A model generated the notes under the pieces. It saw nothing but the letters and a program-made list of their open reading frames with translations, made no database searches and had not been told where the DNA came from. From Paraeggerthella hominis (GTDB taxonomy: Bacteria; Actinomycetota; Coriobacteriia; Coriobacteriales; Eggerthellaceae), in NCBI RefSeq assembly GCF_021044775.1, contig NZ_JAJNOQ010000001.1, positions 124,001 through 188,000 on the forward strand: 64,000 bases of DNA, given 5' to 3'. Below are positions 1 to 7,838 of this stretch, piece after piece. The position numbers were made by a program, and so were the translations under genes. Each line of letters opens with the position of its first letter. Position 1 is the stretch's first letter.

Positions 1-93
1 GCCCGCGTGAAGTGGCAGTTCATGCTCAAGTCGGCTTGGATCGTGGCCTTCGTGGCGGGCGGCGTGAACATCGCGGTCCTGGCGTACCTGTAA
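1..93 (+). CDS. echB: Ech hydrogenase membrane subunit EchB (3' end only)
   Basis: The first 93 bases are the end of an open frame that enters from outside the window and stops with TAA. The 30 visible residues include a hydrophobic segment (WIVAFVAGGVNIAVLAYL) that would be the last membrane helix of a NuoH/EchB-like proton-channel subunit. The identification rests mainly on position: the next four genes are the Ech subunits C, D, E and F in canonical order, so the preceding one should be EchB. Any other integral membrane subunit is possible because so little is visible. An AGGAG ribosome site for echC follows directly after its stop. Confidence 0.6.
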   Translation, partial: ARVKWQFMLKSAWIVAFVAGGVNIAVLAYL

Positions 94-106
94 AGGAGCT
101 GCAGCT

Positions 107-550
107 ATGACGTATGCAACCAAATCACCCTGGGTCATCCACTACGACGGCTCCAGCTGCAACGGCTGCGACATCGAAGTGCTGGCCGCGCTCTGCCCGG
201 GCTACGATGTCGAGCGCTTCGGCATCATCAACACCGGCAATCCCAAGCACGCCGACATCTTCCTTGTCACCGGCAGCGTGAACGAGCAGAACATCAAGGT
301 AGTGCAAGAGATCTACGACCAGATGATCGAGCCGAAGGTGGTCATCGCCTGCGGCATCTGCGCGTGCTCTGCGGGCATCTTCCATGACTGCTACAACGTG
401 ATCGGCGGCGTTGACCAGGCCATTCCGGTTGACGTGTACGCACCGGGCTGCGCTGTGCGCCCCGAAGCCATCATCGACGCCGTGGTGCAGGGCCTGGGTA
501 TCCTGGAAGAGAAGTCCAAGGCGCTCCAGGCGCAGAAGAAGGGGGCGTGA
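107..550 (+). CDS. echC: Ech-type [NiFe]-hydrogenase small subunit
   Basis: This 147-residue protein is the NuoB/small-subunit homologue of a group 4 membrane [NiFe]-hydrogenase. It should carry the proximal [4Fe-4S] cluster that passes electrons between the NiFe site and the ferredoxin-type subunit. Candidate ligands are visible: C18 and C21 in SSCNGCD, C85 in the GICAC segment and C115 in APGC. There is no twin-arginine signal and no second or third cluster domain, as expected for the short cytoplasmic small subunits of Ech enzymes. An AGGAG site lies about ten bases before the ATG. The gene sits between the membrane subunit and echD with one base before the next start, so it is clearly part of the operon. 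Energy-conserving NuoB proteins are close relatives, but the adjacent Ni-binding large subunit decides in favour of a hydrogenase. Confidence 0.88.
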   Translation: MTYATKSPWVIHYDGSSCNGCDIEVLAALCPGYDVERFGIINTGNPKHADIFLVTGSVNEQNIKVVQEIYDQMIEPKVVIACGICACSAGIFHDCYNVIGGVDQAIPVDVYAPGCAVRPEAIIDAVVQGLGILEEKSKALQAQKKGA

Positions 551-551
551 C

Positions 552-1235
552 ATGACGCTTGCAACCGAGTTCATCCCGTTGACCGTCGAGGGCCTGCCCG
601 CCCTCGCGGCCGAGAAGAAGGCCGAAGGCTGGCGCTTCGTGCAGCTGCTGGCAGTGAACACCGATGACGGCATCGACCTCATCTACTCCTTCATGAAGGA
701 CAGCCTGCTGGTCAACTACGAGATCAAGGGCGTGCAGAAGGGCACGGTCGTTCCCAGCATCACCGACCAGTTCCTGGCCGCGTTCGTGTTCGAGAACGAG
801 ACGCACGACCTGTTCGGCGTGGACATCAAGGGCATCGCCATCGATTTCGGCGGCAACTTCTACGCCGTTTCGCAGAAGGAGCCCATGACCATCATCTCGC
901 CCGAGCAGAAAGCTGCGCGCGAGAAGGCTGCGAAGATCGCGGCCGCGAAAGCCGCCAAGGAGAAGGCGGCGGCGGGGGACAAGCCTGCTGCCGACGATGC
1001 GGCGGCCATGGAGGCCAAGCTGGCCGGGATGGATCCCGAAAAAGCCGCGAAGGTGCGCGCCGCCATGGAGGCCAAGGCCAAGAAGGAAGCTGCAGCCAAG
1101 CAGGCTGCAGCCGAAGACAAGTTGAAGGACCTCGATCCCGAAAAGGCCGCTAAGGTCAAGGCGGCGCTCGAGGCCAAGGCTGCGCGCGAGAAGGCGAAAG
1201 CCGACGCCGAGGCAGCGGGAAAGGAAGGTGAGTAG
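552..1235 (+). CDS. echD: Ech-type hydrogenase subunit D (NuoC-like) with Lys/Ala-rich tail
   Basis: The first ~115 residues of this 227-residue protein resemble the NuoC/30-kDa subunit family that bridges the small and large subunits in Ech hydrogenases (motif FENETHDLFGV is typical). The rest, from about residue 118, is an Ala/Lys/Glu-rich helical or coiled-coil extension containing a repeated unit, DPEKAAKV followed by AxxEAKA, at an offset of 34 residues (102 bases). Usual EchD proteins are near 110-130 residues, so the tail nearly doubles the length. The start was placed at ATG 552, one base after the echC stop; the longer frame upstream overlaps echC and is not needed. The tail's role is unknown; a scaffold or nucleic-acid/phospholipid contact would be guesses. 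Confidence 0.82.
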   Translation: MTLATEFIPLTVEGLPALAAEKKAEGWRFVQLLAVNTDDGIDLIYSFMKDSLLVNYEIKGVQKGTVVPSITDQFLAAFVFENETHDLFGVDIKGIAIDFGGNFYAVSQKEPMTIISPEQKAAREKAAKIAAAKAAKEKAAAGDKPAADDAAAMEAKLAGMDPEKAAKVRAAMEAKAKKEAAAKQAAAEDKLKDLDPEKAAKVKAALEAKAAREKAKADAEAAGKEGE

Positions 1236-1236
1236 C

Positions 1237-2325
1237 ATGGGAAAGGCGACCGTCATCCCGTTCGGACCGCAGCACCCGGTGCTGCCCGAGCCGCTGCACC
1301 TCGATTTGGTGGTGGAGGACGAAACCGTTATCGAGGCGATCCCTCAGATCGGCTTCATCCACCGCGGTCTTGAGAAGCTCGTCGAAACGCGCGACTACAA
1401 CCAGTTCATCTACGTGGCCGAGCGCATCTGCGGCATCTGCGCCTTCGGGCATTCCATGGGCTACGCCGAAACCGTCGAGAAGCTCATGGGCGTCGAGATT
1501 CCCACGCGCGCCGAGTACCTGCGCGTCATCTGGCACGAGCTGAGCCGAATCCACTCGCACGTGCTGTGGATGGGCCTTGCCGCCGACGCATTCGGCTTCG
1601 AGAGCCTGTTCATGCACTGCTGGCGCTTGCGCGAGCGCGTGCTCGACGTGTTCGAGAAGACCACCGGCGGCCGCGTCATCTTCTCGGTCGTCAAGGTGGG
1701 CGGCGTGGTCCGCGACATCGACGACGCCCAGTTCGCCGAGATGCGTCGCGTGCTCGAGGGCATCAAGGACGACTACGCGCAGCTGTGCAACGCGTTCCTC
1801 AAAGACACGTCGGTGAAGAACCGCACCGTGGGCGTGGGCTACATCAGCCACGAGGACGCCCTTGCGCAGAGCATGGTGGGCCCCTTCGCCCGCGCATCCA
1901 ACGTCAACTACGACGCTCGCATGCTCGGTGGCGGCGGGTACAGGTACCTGTCCGATTTCCAGCCTATTCTGGACGGCCAGGGCGATTGCTACGCGCGCGT
2001 CAAGGTGCGCGCGCTCGAAGTGCTGCAGTCCATCGACATCATCGAGGAGATGATCGCCAAAATTCCTGCGGGCGAGATCGCCGTCGACGTGAAGGGCGCC
2101 CCGGCGGCCGGGTCGCAAGCGGCCAACGTGGTGGAGCAGCCGCGCGGAGAATGCTACTACTACGCGCGCGGCAACGGCTCTAAGAACCTGGAGCGCATGC
2201 GCATGCGCACGCCAACGTCGCAGAACCTGGCCGGCATGACCACGGCGCTCGCGGGCTGCGACCTGGCGGACGTGAACATGATCGTGCTGACCATCGACCC
2301 CTGCATCAGCTGCACGGAAAGGTAG
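1237..2325 (+). CDS. echE: Ech-type [NiFe]-hydrogenase large subunit
   Basis: This 362-residue NuoD-related protein is the catalytic subunit that binds the NiFe(CN)2CO centre. Both cysteine pairs are present: RICGICAFGH (C65 and C68) near the N-terminus and DPCISCTER (C356 and C359) at the very end, which separates it from NuoD proteins that have lost these residues. The chain ends at the arginine of the second motif, so there is no C-terminal extension for a maturation peptidase to remove. ATG 1237 is preferred because it has an AAGGAAGG site at normal spacing; the GTG at 1228 would overlap echD. It is followed after 8 bases by the ferredoxin-type subunit. Reaction expected: reversible proton reduction coupled to ion translocation. 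Confidence 0.92.
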   Translation: MGKATVIPFGPQHPVLPEPLHLDLVVEDETVIEAIPQIGFIHRGLEKLVETRDYNQFIYVAERICGICAFGHSMGYAETVEKLMGVEIPTRAEYLRVIWHELSRIHSHVLWMGLAADAFGFESLFMHCWRLRERVLDVFEKTTGGRVIFSVVKVGGVVRDIDDAQFAEMRRVLEGIKDDYAQLCNAFLKDTSVKNRTVGVGYISHEDALAQSMVGPFARASNVNYDARMLGGGGYRYLSDFQPILDGQGDCYARVKVRALEVLQSIDIIEEMIAKIPAGEIAVDVKGAPAAGSQAANVVEQPRGECYYYARGNGSKNLERMRMRTPTSQNLAGMTTALAGCDLADVNMIVLTIDPCISCTER

Positions 2326-2333
2326 GAGGGACC

Positions 2334-2690
2334 ATGGGAAGCTTCAAGCTTGGAAAGATGACCCTCGGGGGGCTGTTCAAGCAGCCCGAGACCATCCAGT
2401 ACCCGGTTCAGACCAAAACGCCGCCGCCGGGACTCAAGGGGCATGTGGCCAACGACGTGGCGAACTGCATTCTGTGCGGCATCTGCCAGAAGCGCTGCCC
2501 GTGCGGCGCCATCACGGTGGACAAGCCCGGCCGCACGTGGACCATCGACCGCTTCCGCTGCGTGCAGTGCGGCAGCTGCGTGCGCGAGTGCCCGAAGGAC
2601 TGCCTGACGATGGAGCCTTCGTATGCTCCGCCGGCGGCCAAAAAGCACGTGGACGCCTTCGAGGTGCCCGACACCAAGAAGACGGCGTAG
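2334..2690 (+). CDS. echF: Ech-type hydrogenase polyferredoxin subunit (2x[4Fe-4S])
   Basis: A 118-residue protein with two CxxCxxCxxxCP motifs (CILCGICQKRCPC and CVQCGSCVRECPK), the pattern for two [4Fe-4S] clusters. In Ech enzymes this NuoI-like subunit receives or donates electrons to soluble ferredoxin and passes them to EchC. About 40 residues precede the first cluster, as in EchF/NuoI, where they form the docking segment. GGAGGG precedes the ATG. It is the last gene of the operon: a strong hairpin follows within 35 bases. Confidence 0.9.
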   Translation: MGSFKLGKMTLGGLFKQPETIQYPVQTKTPPPGLKGHVANDVANCILCGICQKRCPCGAITVDKPGRTWTIDRFRCVQCGSCVRECPKDCLTMEPSYAPPAAKKHVDAFEVPDTKKTA

Positions 2691-2722
2691 CGTCGAAACC
2701 AAGGCGAAACGTTCGAACATGA

Positions 2723-2753
2723 GGAGCCGCATCGGAAACGATGCGGCTCCTTT
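2723..2753 (+). terminator. Terminator hairpin of the ech operon
   Basis: A perfect 11-bp stem (GGAGCCGCATC at 2723-2733 with GATGCGGCTCC at 2740-2750), a six-base loop and a short T run. It lies about 33 bases after echF and fits a rho-independent terminator, although the T tract is only three bases long. Confidence 0.75.
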
Positions 2754-2894
2754 GTCAAAACGGATGAGTTTTGCTGGTCCTCGAACCAGGATAATAGCAG
2801 GCGGCAAGCTTTTGACCAGGCATGATGAAAAACTCCTTGCGCGAAGCTGCTCCGTTTGGGCGAAAAACCGCCGCAAAACTCGTCCGTTTTGACA
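2753..2894. repeat. 142-bp element bounded by 22-bp inverted repeats
   Basis: The left end (2753-2774) starts TGTCAAAACGGATGAG and the right end (2873-2894) is its reverse complement with a single mismatch over 22 bases. The ~98 bases between them contain no convincing gene; a small TGGT...ACCA hairpin lies near the left end. It sits in the 440-bp gap (2691-3130) between the ech operon and the phosphatidyltransferase gene, directly abutting the terminator. It could be a miniature inverted-repeat element, a long RNA hairpin, or a pair of protein-binding sites. No target-site duplication is obvious. Confidence 0.6.
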
Positions 2895-3034
2895 TGGGAA
2901 GCCGTCGCTTCGCGCATTATCCCAGCGAACGTCGATACCGGCTTTGCACCGGCGCTCGTGGACCTCTGCCCGGCAGCGCCTGATGGAAAACCTGTCGAAG
3001 CGCGAAACCCTGCGAGGGCCTGAATGAAACCTGC

Positions 3035-3093
3035 TAAAATGATCCAGTGAATTCAAAGGAAAAGCCGGGCTGCCTTAAACGCGCCCGGTTTTT
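3035..3093 (+). promoter_or_regulatory. Possible promoter and leader hairpin/attenuator before the phosphatidyltransferase gene
   Basis: TAAAAT at 3035-3040 is a candidate -10 element, with only a weak -35. Thirty bases later CCGGGC (3065-3070) pairs with GCCCGG (3083-3088), followed at once by TTTTT, the structure of an intrinsic terminator. If the promoter is real this hairpin lies in the leader of the gene starting at 3131 and could attenuate it. If not, it may terminate read-through from upstream. Confidence 0.4.
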
Positions 3094-3130
3094 GTTGAAG
3101 CGCGATCGGCAAGCGACGAGGGAAGAGGAT

Positions 3131-3790
3131 ATGGCGAAACGCAGCGAGGAAGCAACGATTGAGGACGTGCAGGTTTCTGACAAGATATTCACCGTGCCGA
3201 ACGTCATATCGTTCATCCGGCTGTGTCTCGTCCCCGTTTTCTTCGTCCTGCTCATGAATGGCTACAACCTGGTAGCTACGCTGCTGTACGCCCTGGCCGC
3301 CGGCACCGACTGGGTCGACGGGCAGATCGCCCGTCGCACGAACCAAGTGTCGAAGCTCGGCCAGCTGCTCGACCCCGCCGTCGACCGCATCCTCATGATA
3401 TCGGGCGTTTTGGGCCTGTTCTTGGTGGGCCGCCTTCCCTTGTGGATCATCCTCGTGGTAGTCGTGCGCGACCTGTTTCTTCTTGTTGGAGGCGCGTGCC
3501 TCATCAAGCGTTTCCGTATTCGCGTCGCGGTCGTCTATCCCGGCAAGGTTGCCACCACGCTTTTGTTCATCGGGTTCGCCGGCTTGCTTTTGAACTGGCC
3601 TTTGCTGCCCGGCCTGGGGATCGTCGACGTCGCCTGGTTGCCCGGATTCAACGCCGACGCCTGCTCGTGGGGCATCTGGTTCGTGTACGCCGGCCTTGTC
3701 CTGGCGTTAGCTACCACGGCTTACTACATCGCGTCGGCGCTTCGGCAGCTGCGCGAGGCCAAAGGCGCAACGCCGGAGGGCGGACGATAG
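3131..3790 (+). CDS. CDP-alcohol phosphatidyltransferase (PgsA-like)
   Basis: A 219-residue integral membrane enzyme with the full CDP-alcohol phosphatidyltransferase signature, DWVDGQIARR...GQLLDPAVD, in which the aspartates coordinate metal ions. Several hydrophobic helices follow. The family transfers a phosphatidyl group from CDP-diacylglycerol to an alcohol; sequence alone does not show whether this one makes phosphatidylglycerophosphate, cardiolipin or another lipid. The start at ATG 3131 follows a GGAAGAGG site; an upstream in-frame start at 3047 would add 28 unlikely residues across a terminator-like hairpin. The VanW gene begins 3 bases after its stop, so the two are co-transcribed. 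A second paralogue, fused to CinA, is present at 42.7-43.9 kb. Confidence 0.85.
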   Translation: MAKRSEEATIEDVQVSDKIFTVPNVISFIRLCLVPVFFVLLMNGYNLVATLLYALAAGTDWVDGQIARRTNQVSKLGQLLDPAVDRILMISGVLGLFLVGRLPLWIILVVVVRDLFLLVGGACLIKRFRIRVAVVYPGKVATTLLFIGFAGLLLNWPLLPGLGIVDVAWLPGFNADACSWGIWFVYAGLVLALATTAYYIASALRQLREAKGATPEGGR

Positions 3791-3793
3791 CGG

Positions 3794-6049
3794 ATGGATC
3801 GACGTACGCCCAGAGAACCAGCGTGCAGGCAGGGAGGCGCTCCAAGGCAGCCGCGTCCGAATCGCGCACCCGATCGCCGCGAGGCTTCCCGGCGATCGTC
3901 GCGCCCGCAGACGGGCCGAGATGCCGGGCGTTCGCCGCGTTCGACCCGAGCGTCTTCAGGTCGACCCGCTTCTTCCAGCCGATCTCGAACCAGAGATGCC
4001 GGCGCCTACAACGCGCCTTCGCTTTGGACGAAGGACGCGCCGCGGTCCCCGTCGGACGAAAATCTCGCTCTGCGGATCTTGCGTATTCTCGGACACGCGC
4101 TGCTTGCCCTGATCGGCCTATTGGGAGCGGCTTCGCTCGCCCTTCTGCGCGCGATGGTCTCGCTTGCCTCGCGCAGCCGCGCTGCGCTCGCCGTCATGGT
4201 GCTCGCCGCGGTCCTGCTCGTCGGCGGCGCGGTTGACTTCGGCCTGAATTACGGCAAGGCGTATCCGGGCGTGCGCGTGGGGGAGATCGACGTCGCCGGG
4301 AAAACCGTCGACGAGATCGAGGCATCCATCGAGCAAGCTTACGGGCCGCGCCTGGAATCGAACACCGCCATCGTATACGCCAACGACGATGCCGAAGCGC
4401 GCGTGAACGACGAGATGACCGCCGCCCAGGATGCCGCTCTTGCCGAGCAGTTGGCAGTGGAGGAGGCGCGTGCGAACAAGCTGGCATGGACCACGAGCGC
4501 CTCCGACCTGGGCGCCACCCTTCCTGCCCGCGCTTTGGCCGAAGAGGCCGTTGCGGCCGGGCGCAGCGACGGCGGCATCTTCGCGCGCATCGGGGCGCTG
4601 TTCGGAGGGCGCACCATCCAGCCGCGAGCCGACTACGCGAGCGACCGGCTCGAGCAGCTTGCCTCCGACATAGACGCAACCATCGGCGATCCGCGCGTCG
4701 ATTTCAACGTGGCGGTCAACGGCGGCGTCGCGACGGTGGTGCAGGGCCACGACGGCTCCATGGTCAACCGAGGAGATTTCGCTCGTTCGCTCGACCAGGC
4801 TCTGCTCGCGCAGGAAGCCGGGCAGGGGTCGTTCGTCGCGCGTGCCGAGCATGCGCCGCTGCGCATCGACGAAGCCGCCGCCCAGGCGGTCGCGGATGCC
4901 GTGAACCGCGCGATCGCCGACGGAGCGCAGTTCAATTACAACGGATCGACCTGGAAGGCCACGCCCTCGGATATGGGCGCATGGATCGCCACGCGCATCG
5001 ACGAGGGCGAGGGGTCCTTCGCCCTGTCTGCGTACATAGACGAGGCGCAAGCCAAGCCGTCCCTTCTCACCCACGTGGAAAAGCTCGACACGAACGACCC
5101 CGTCCGCGTGACTTTCCAAGCGAACGAAGGGGGTGTGGCGGTGCATACGGACGGGACGGGCACCATGCCGCTCGTCGCCGAAGGCGTCCATGCGCTCAAC
5201 GACGCCCTGTTCGGGCCGGGCGGCAAAGCGGAAGGCTCGACGCCCGGCGGATCTCCCATAGAGGTATCCATAACCGAAGGCCCGGCGCCCGCGACCCTTT
5301 CGTTCGACGAGGCGATGGACCTTGGCATCATAAGCTCGATAGCCTCGTACACCACGCAGTTCACTACGGGCGCGGGGACGGAGAACCGCAACCATAACAT
5401 CAAGCTGGTGTCCCAGCTGCTCTCCAACTCCGTCGTGAAGCCCGGCGGCTCCTGGTCGTTCAATAAAACGGCAGGGGAGTGCAACGAGGAGAGAGGGTTT
5501 TTGGGAGCCGGAGCGATCATCGACGGCCAGTACGACGATGCAGTGGGCGGCGGCATCTGCCAGGTGGCGACCACCATGTTCAACGCCGTGTACGAAGCCG
5601 GGTACCCGGTGAAGACGCGCCACAACCATTCCCTGTACATATCCAGCTACCCGGCCGGACGCGATGCCGCGGTCAGCTGGCCCGACCTGGATCTTGTGTG
5701 GGAAAACGACGGCGCGAGCGATGTTTTGGTCCGTCTTTCTTGTACAGACGGGTCGGTAACGGCTACACTGTATGGTGTTGATCCCGGCTACCAGGTCGTT
5801 TCGACCACGGGCGAATGGAGCGAAGGCAAGCACTACGCGACCAAGACAAAGGTCGACGAGTCGCTCGCACCCGGTTCGAGCTACGTCAAAACGCGCGGAA
5901 CCGACGGACGCAAGATCACGGTTGTTCGCACGGTGAAGAGCGAAGACGGCGGCATCCTGCACGAGGACCCGTTCTATTCCGTGTACGATCCCGTGACGGA
6001 AGTCGTGGTGAAGGGCCCCGAGTCCCCAAGCGACGAGACCAACGCCTAA
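3794..6049 (+). CDS. VanW-domain cell-wall protein with putative peptidoglycan-binding repeats
   Basis: A 751-residue membrane-anchored protein. Residues 1-80 are Arg/Ser/Pro-rich and look disordered and cytoplasmic. Two hydrophobic stretches near residues 95-115 and 130-155 anchor it. The external part begins with a segment (YPGVRVGEIDVAGKT) typical of the YoaR-type domain that precedes VanW, which appears about twice. The C-terminal ~200 residues are the VanW domain, recognisable by the PGGSWSFN and GGGICQVATT motifs. VanW proteins are named from vancomycin-resistance clusters but are common in Gram-positive envelopes and their function is not settled. It shares a transcript with the preceding lipid synthase. 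Nothing suggests glycopeptide resistance here. Confidence 0.88.
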   Translation: MDRRTPREPACRQGGAPRQPRPNRAPDRREASRRSSRPQTGRDAGRSPRSTRASSGRPASSSRSRTRDAGAYNAPSLWTKDAPRSPSDENLALRILRILGHALLALIGLLGAASLALLRAMVSLASRSRAALAVMVLAAVLLVGGAVDFGLNYGKAYPGVRVGEIDVAGKTVDEIEASIEQAYGPRLESNTAIVYANDDAEARVNDEMTAAQDAALAEQLAVEEARANKLAWTTSASDLGATLPARALAEEAVAAGRSDGGIFARIGALFGGRTIQPRADYASDRLEQLASDIDATIGDPRVDFNVAVNGGVATVVQGHDGSMVNRGDFARSLDQALLAQEAGQGSFVARAEHAPLRIDEAAAQAVADAVNRAIADGAQFNYNGSTWKATPSDMGAWIATRIDEGEGSFALSAYIDEAQAKPSLLTHVEKLDTNDPVRVTFQANEGGVAVHTDGTGTMPLVAEGVHALNDALFGPGGKAEGSTPGGSPIEVSITEGPAPATLSFDEAMDLGIISSIASYTTQFTTGAGTENRNHNIKLVSQLLSNSVVKPGGSWSFNKTAGECNEERGFLGAGAIIDGQYDDAVGGGICQVATTMFNAVYEAGYPVKTRHNHSLYISSYPAGRDAAVSWPDLDLVWENDGASDVLVRLSCTDGSVTATLYGVDPGYQVVSTTGEWSEGKHYATKTKVDESLAPGSSYVKTRGTDGRKITVVRTVKSEDGGILHEDPFYSVYDPVTEVVVKGPESPSDETNA

Positions 6050-6105
6050 ACGAGCGGCCCGCCGCTCGATATCCGTTTGCAACAGCAGGAGAGGTGATTC
6101 CCAAG

Positions 6106-7416
6106 GTGTACTACCAGCCCGAAATCGAGACCATGCCCTTCGAGCGGCTCCGCGAGCTGCAGCTCGAGCGCATGAAGAAAACCGTTCAGCACGCCTACGA
6201 CAACGTCGAGTTCTATCAGAAGTCCTTTAAGGAAGCCGGCATCGAGCCGGGCGATCTCAAGAGCCTCGCAGACCTGTCGCACTTCCCCTTCGTCGTCAAG
6301 CAGGACATGCGCGACGCCTATCCTCGCGGCTTGTTCGCCGTCGGCCAGAAAGAGGTGTCCCGCATCCACGCGTCTTCCGGCACCACCGGTCAGGCGACCG
6401 TGGTCGGGCATACGGCGAACGACCTCAAGAACTGGGGGGACTGCTTCGCGCGCGGAATCTACATGGCGGGCGGCGGCCCGGAATCCACCATCCAGGTATC
6501 GTACGGATACGGCCTGTTCACCGGTGGCTTGGGCGCGCATTACGGCGGCGAGGCGGCTGGTTGCACGGTCATCCCCACGTCTTCGGGCAACACCAAGCGG
6601 CAAATCCAAATGATGAAGGACCTCGGTACCGACATCCTGGCCTGCACCCCCTCCTACGCGCTGCTCATAGCGGACACGGCGCGGGAGATGGGCTACGATC
6701 CCGCGACCGACTTCAAGATTTCCGCCGGCATCTTCGGCGCCGAGCCGTGCTCTGAGAACATGCGCCAGGAAATCCGCGAGAAGCTGGGCATTCGCTATTG
6801 CGACATCTACGGGCTTTCGGAGGTCATGGGGCCGGGCGTAGCCGTGGAGTGCTCCGAATCGAACGGCCTGCACCTTGCCGAAGACCAGTTCTACGCCGAG
6901 ATTGTGGATCCGGACACGCTCGAGCCCTTGCCCGACGGCGAATGGGGCGAGCTCGTGTTCACCACGCTCGTGCGCGAATGCTGCCCGCTCGTGCGCTATC
7001 GCACGCGCGACATCACGCGCATCATACCCGAGACGTGCGCATGCGGACGCACCCATCGCAAGATCGACCGCATCGTCGGCCGCTCCGACGACATGCTCAT
7101 CCTGCGCGGCGTCAACGTGTTCCCGTCGCAGATCGAGCAGGTCATCACGGAATTCCCGGAGATCGCGGCGCAGTACCAGATCGTCCTGACCACGCGCGGC
7201 GCGCTGGATCACGTGGAGCTCAACGTCGAGACCGTTCCCGAGTTCCCGTTCGACGAGATCCGCAAGCTCCAGGACCTCAAGCGCCGTCTGGCCTCCGAGC
7301 TGAAGAGCAACCTGCAGATTGCCGTCGAGATCAAGATCGTCGAGCCCAAGACCATCGAGCGCAGCGAGGGCAAGGCGAAGCGCATCATCGACCTGAGAGA
7401 AGGGAAGAAGGCATGA
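6106..7416 (+). CDS. paaK: Phenylacetate-CoA ligase, first copy
   Basis: A 436-residue AMP-forming aryl-acid:CoA ligase of the PaaK type. The nucleotide-binding loop SSGTTG is at residues 90-95, the YGLSE motif and the C-terminal lysine region (SEGKAKRI) are present, and the length matches the ~430-440 residue family. It should activate phenylacetate or related aryl acids with ATP and CoA. GTG 6106 is chosen because AGGAGAGG lies about 12 bases upstream; GTG 6094 is in frame but sits inside that site. The next gene, an ACT protein, overlaps its stop by ATGA, so the two are translationally coupled. A second PaaK at 12.7 kb forms the mirror arrangement after iorAB. Substrate preference (phenyl-, hydroxyphenyl- or indole-acetate) cannot be read. 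Confidence 0.9.
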   Translation: MYYQPEIETMPFERLRELQLERMKKTVQHAYDNVEFYQKSFKEAGIEPGDLKSLADLSHFPFVVKQDMRDAYPRGLFAVGQKEVSRIHASSGTTGQATVVGHTANDLKNWGDCFARGIYMAGGGPESTIQVSYGYGLFTGGLGAHYGGEAAGCTVIPTSSGNTKRQIQMMKDLGTDILACTPSYALLIADTAREMGYDPATDFKISAGIFGAEPCSENMRQEIREKLGIRYCDIYGLSEVMGPGVAVECSESNGLHLAEDQFYAEIVDPDTLEPLPDGEWGELVFTTLVRECCPLVRYRTRDITRIIPETCACGRTHRKIDRIVGRSDDMLILRGVNVFPSQIEQVITEFPEIAAQYQIVLTTRGALDHVELNVETVPEFPFDEIRKLQDLKRRLASELKSNLQIAVEIKIVEPKTIERSEGKAKRIIDLREGKKA

Positions 7417-7838
7417 TCTCCCAGCTGACCGTTTTTCTCGAGAACGAGAAAGGCCGCTTGGCGGCCGCTTGCCGCGCCGTTTCCGACGCAGGCATCAACA
7501 TGCACGCGCTGAACCTGGCCGACACCACCGAGTTCGGCGTGGTGCGCATGCTGTGCGACACGCCCGAAGCCGCCGCCGAAGCGTTGAAGGCGCAGGGCTG
7601 GCGCGCCGCCGTCACGCCCGTGCTGGCCGTGCGCGTTCCCAACGAGCCCGGCGGTCTTGCCAAGCTCTTGGAGTTCCTAGACGAGCAGAACGTGAACGTG
7701 GAGTACGGCTACTGCTTCTCGGTCAACCAGGACACTGCTGTCGACGTGCTTAAAGTAAGCGACGACGCCGTGGAGCAGAAGCTGACCGATGCCGGCTTCC
7801 AGCCGGTTCGACCGGAGGATATCTACCGCATTGACTAG
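7413..7838 (+). CDS. Tandem ACT-domain protein
   Basis: This 141-residue protein consists of two ACT domains, residues ~3-65 and ~70-135. The first begins ISQLTVFLENEKGRLAAACRAV and the second shows the VPNEPGGLAKLLEFL pattern typical of an amino-acid-binding ACT fold. There is no catalytic domain, so it is likely a free-standing sensor. Its ATGA overlap with paaK suggests it acts on that ligase, perhaps by binding an aromatic amino acid. Similar stand-alone ACT proteins are commonly encoded beside paaK in anaerobes. The partner and ligand are inferred, not seen. Confidence 0.85.
   Translation: MISQLTVFLENEKGRLAAACRAVSDAGINMHALNLADTTEFGVVRMLCDTPEAAAEALKAQGWRAAVTPVLAVRVPNEPGGLAKLLEFLDEQNVNVEYGYCFSVNQDTAVDVLKVSDDAVEQKLTDAGFQPVRPEDIYRID

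Noticed and set aside
3047..3130. Upstream start for the phosphatidyltransferase gene
   Set aside because: The extra 28 residues are encoded across a terminator-like hairpin and lack a ribosome site; ATG 3131 has both a good site and the expected family start.
3794..6049. VanW, VanZ (15138-15776) and VanR/VanS-like genes as a vancomycin-resistance set
   Set aside because: They are scattered over 55 kb and no VanH, VanA/B/C ligase or VanX homologue is present. These families are common envelope proteins outside resistance clusters.
4118..6082. Long minus-strand open frame (654 codons) opposite the VanW gene
   Set aside because: It is antisense to a well-supported gene, has low-complexity His/Arg/Gly-rich composition and no family motif; a high-GC shadow.
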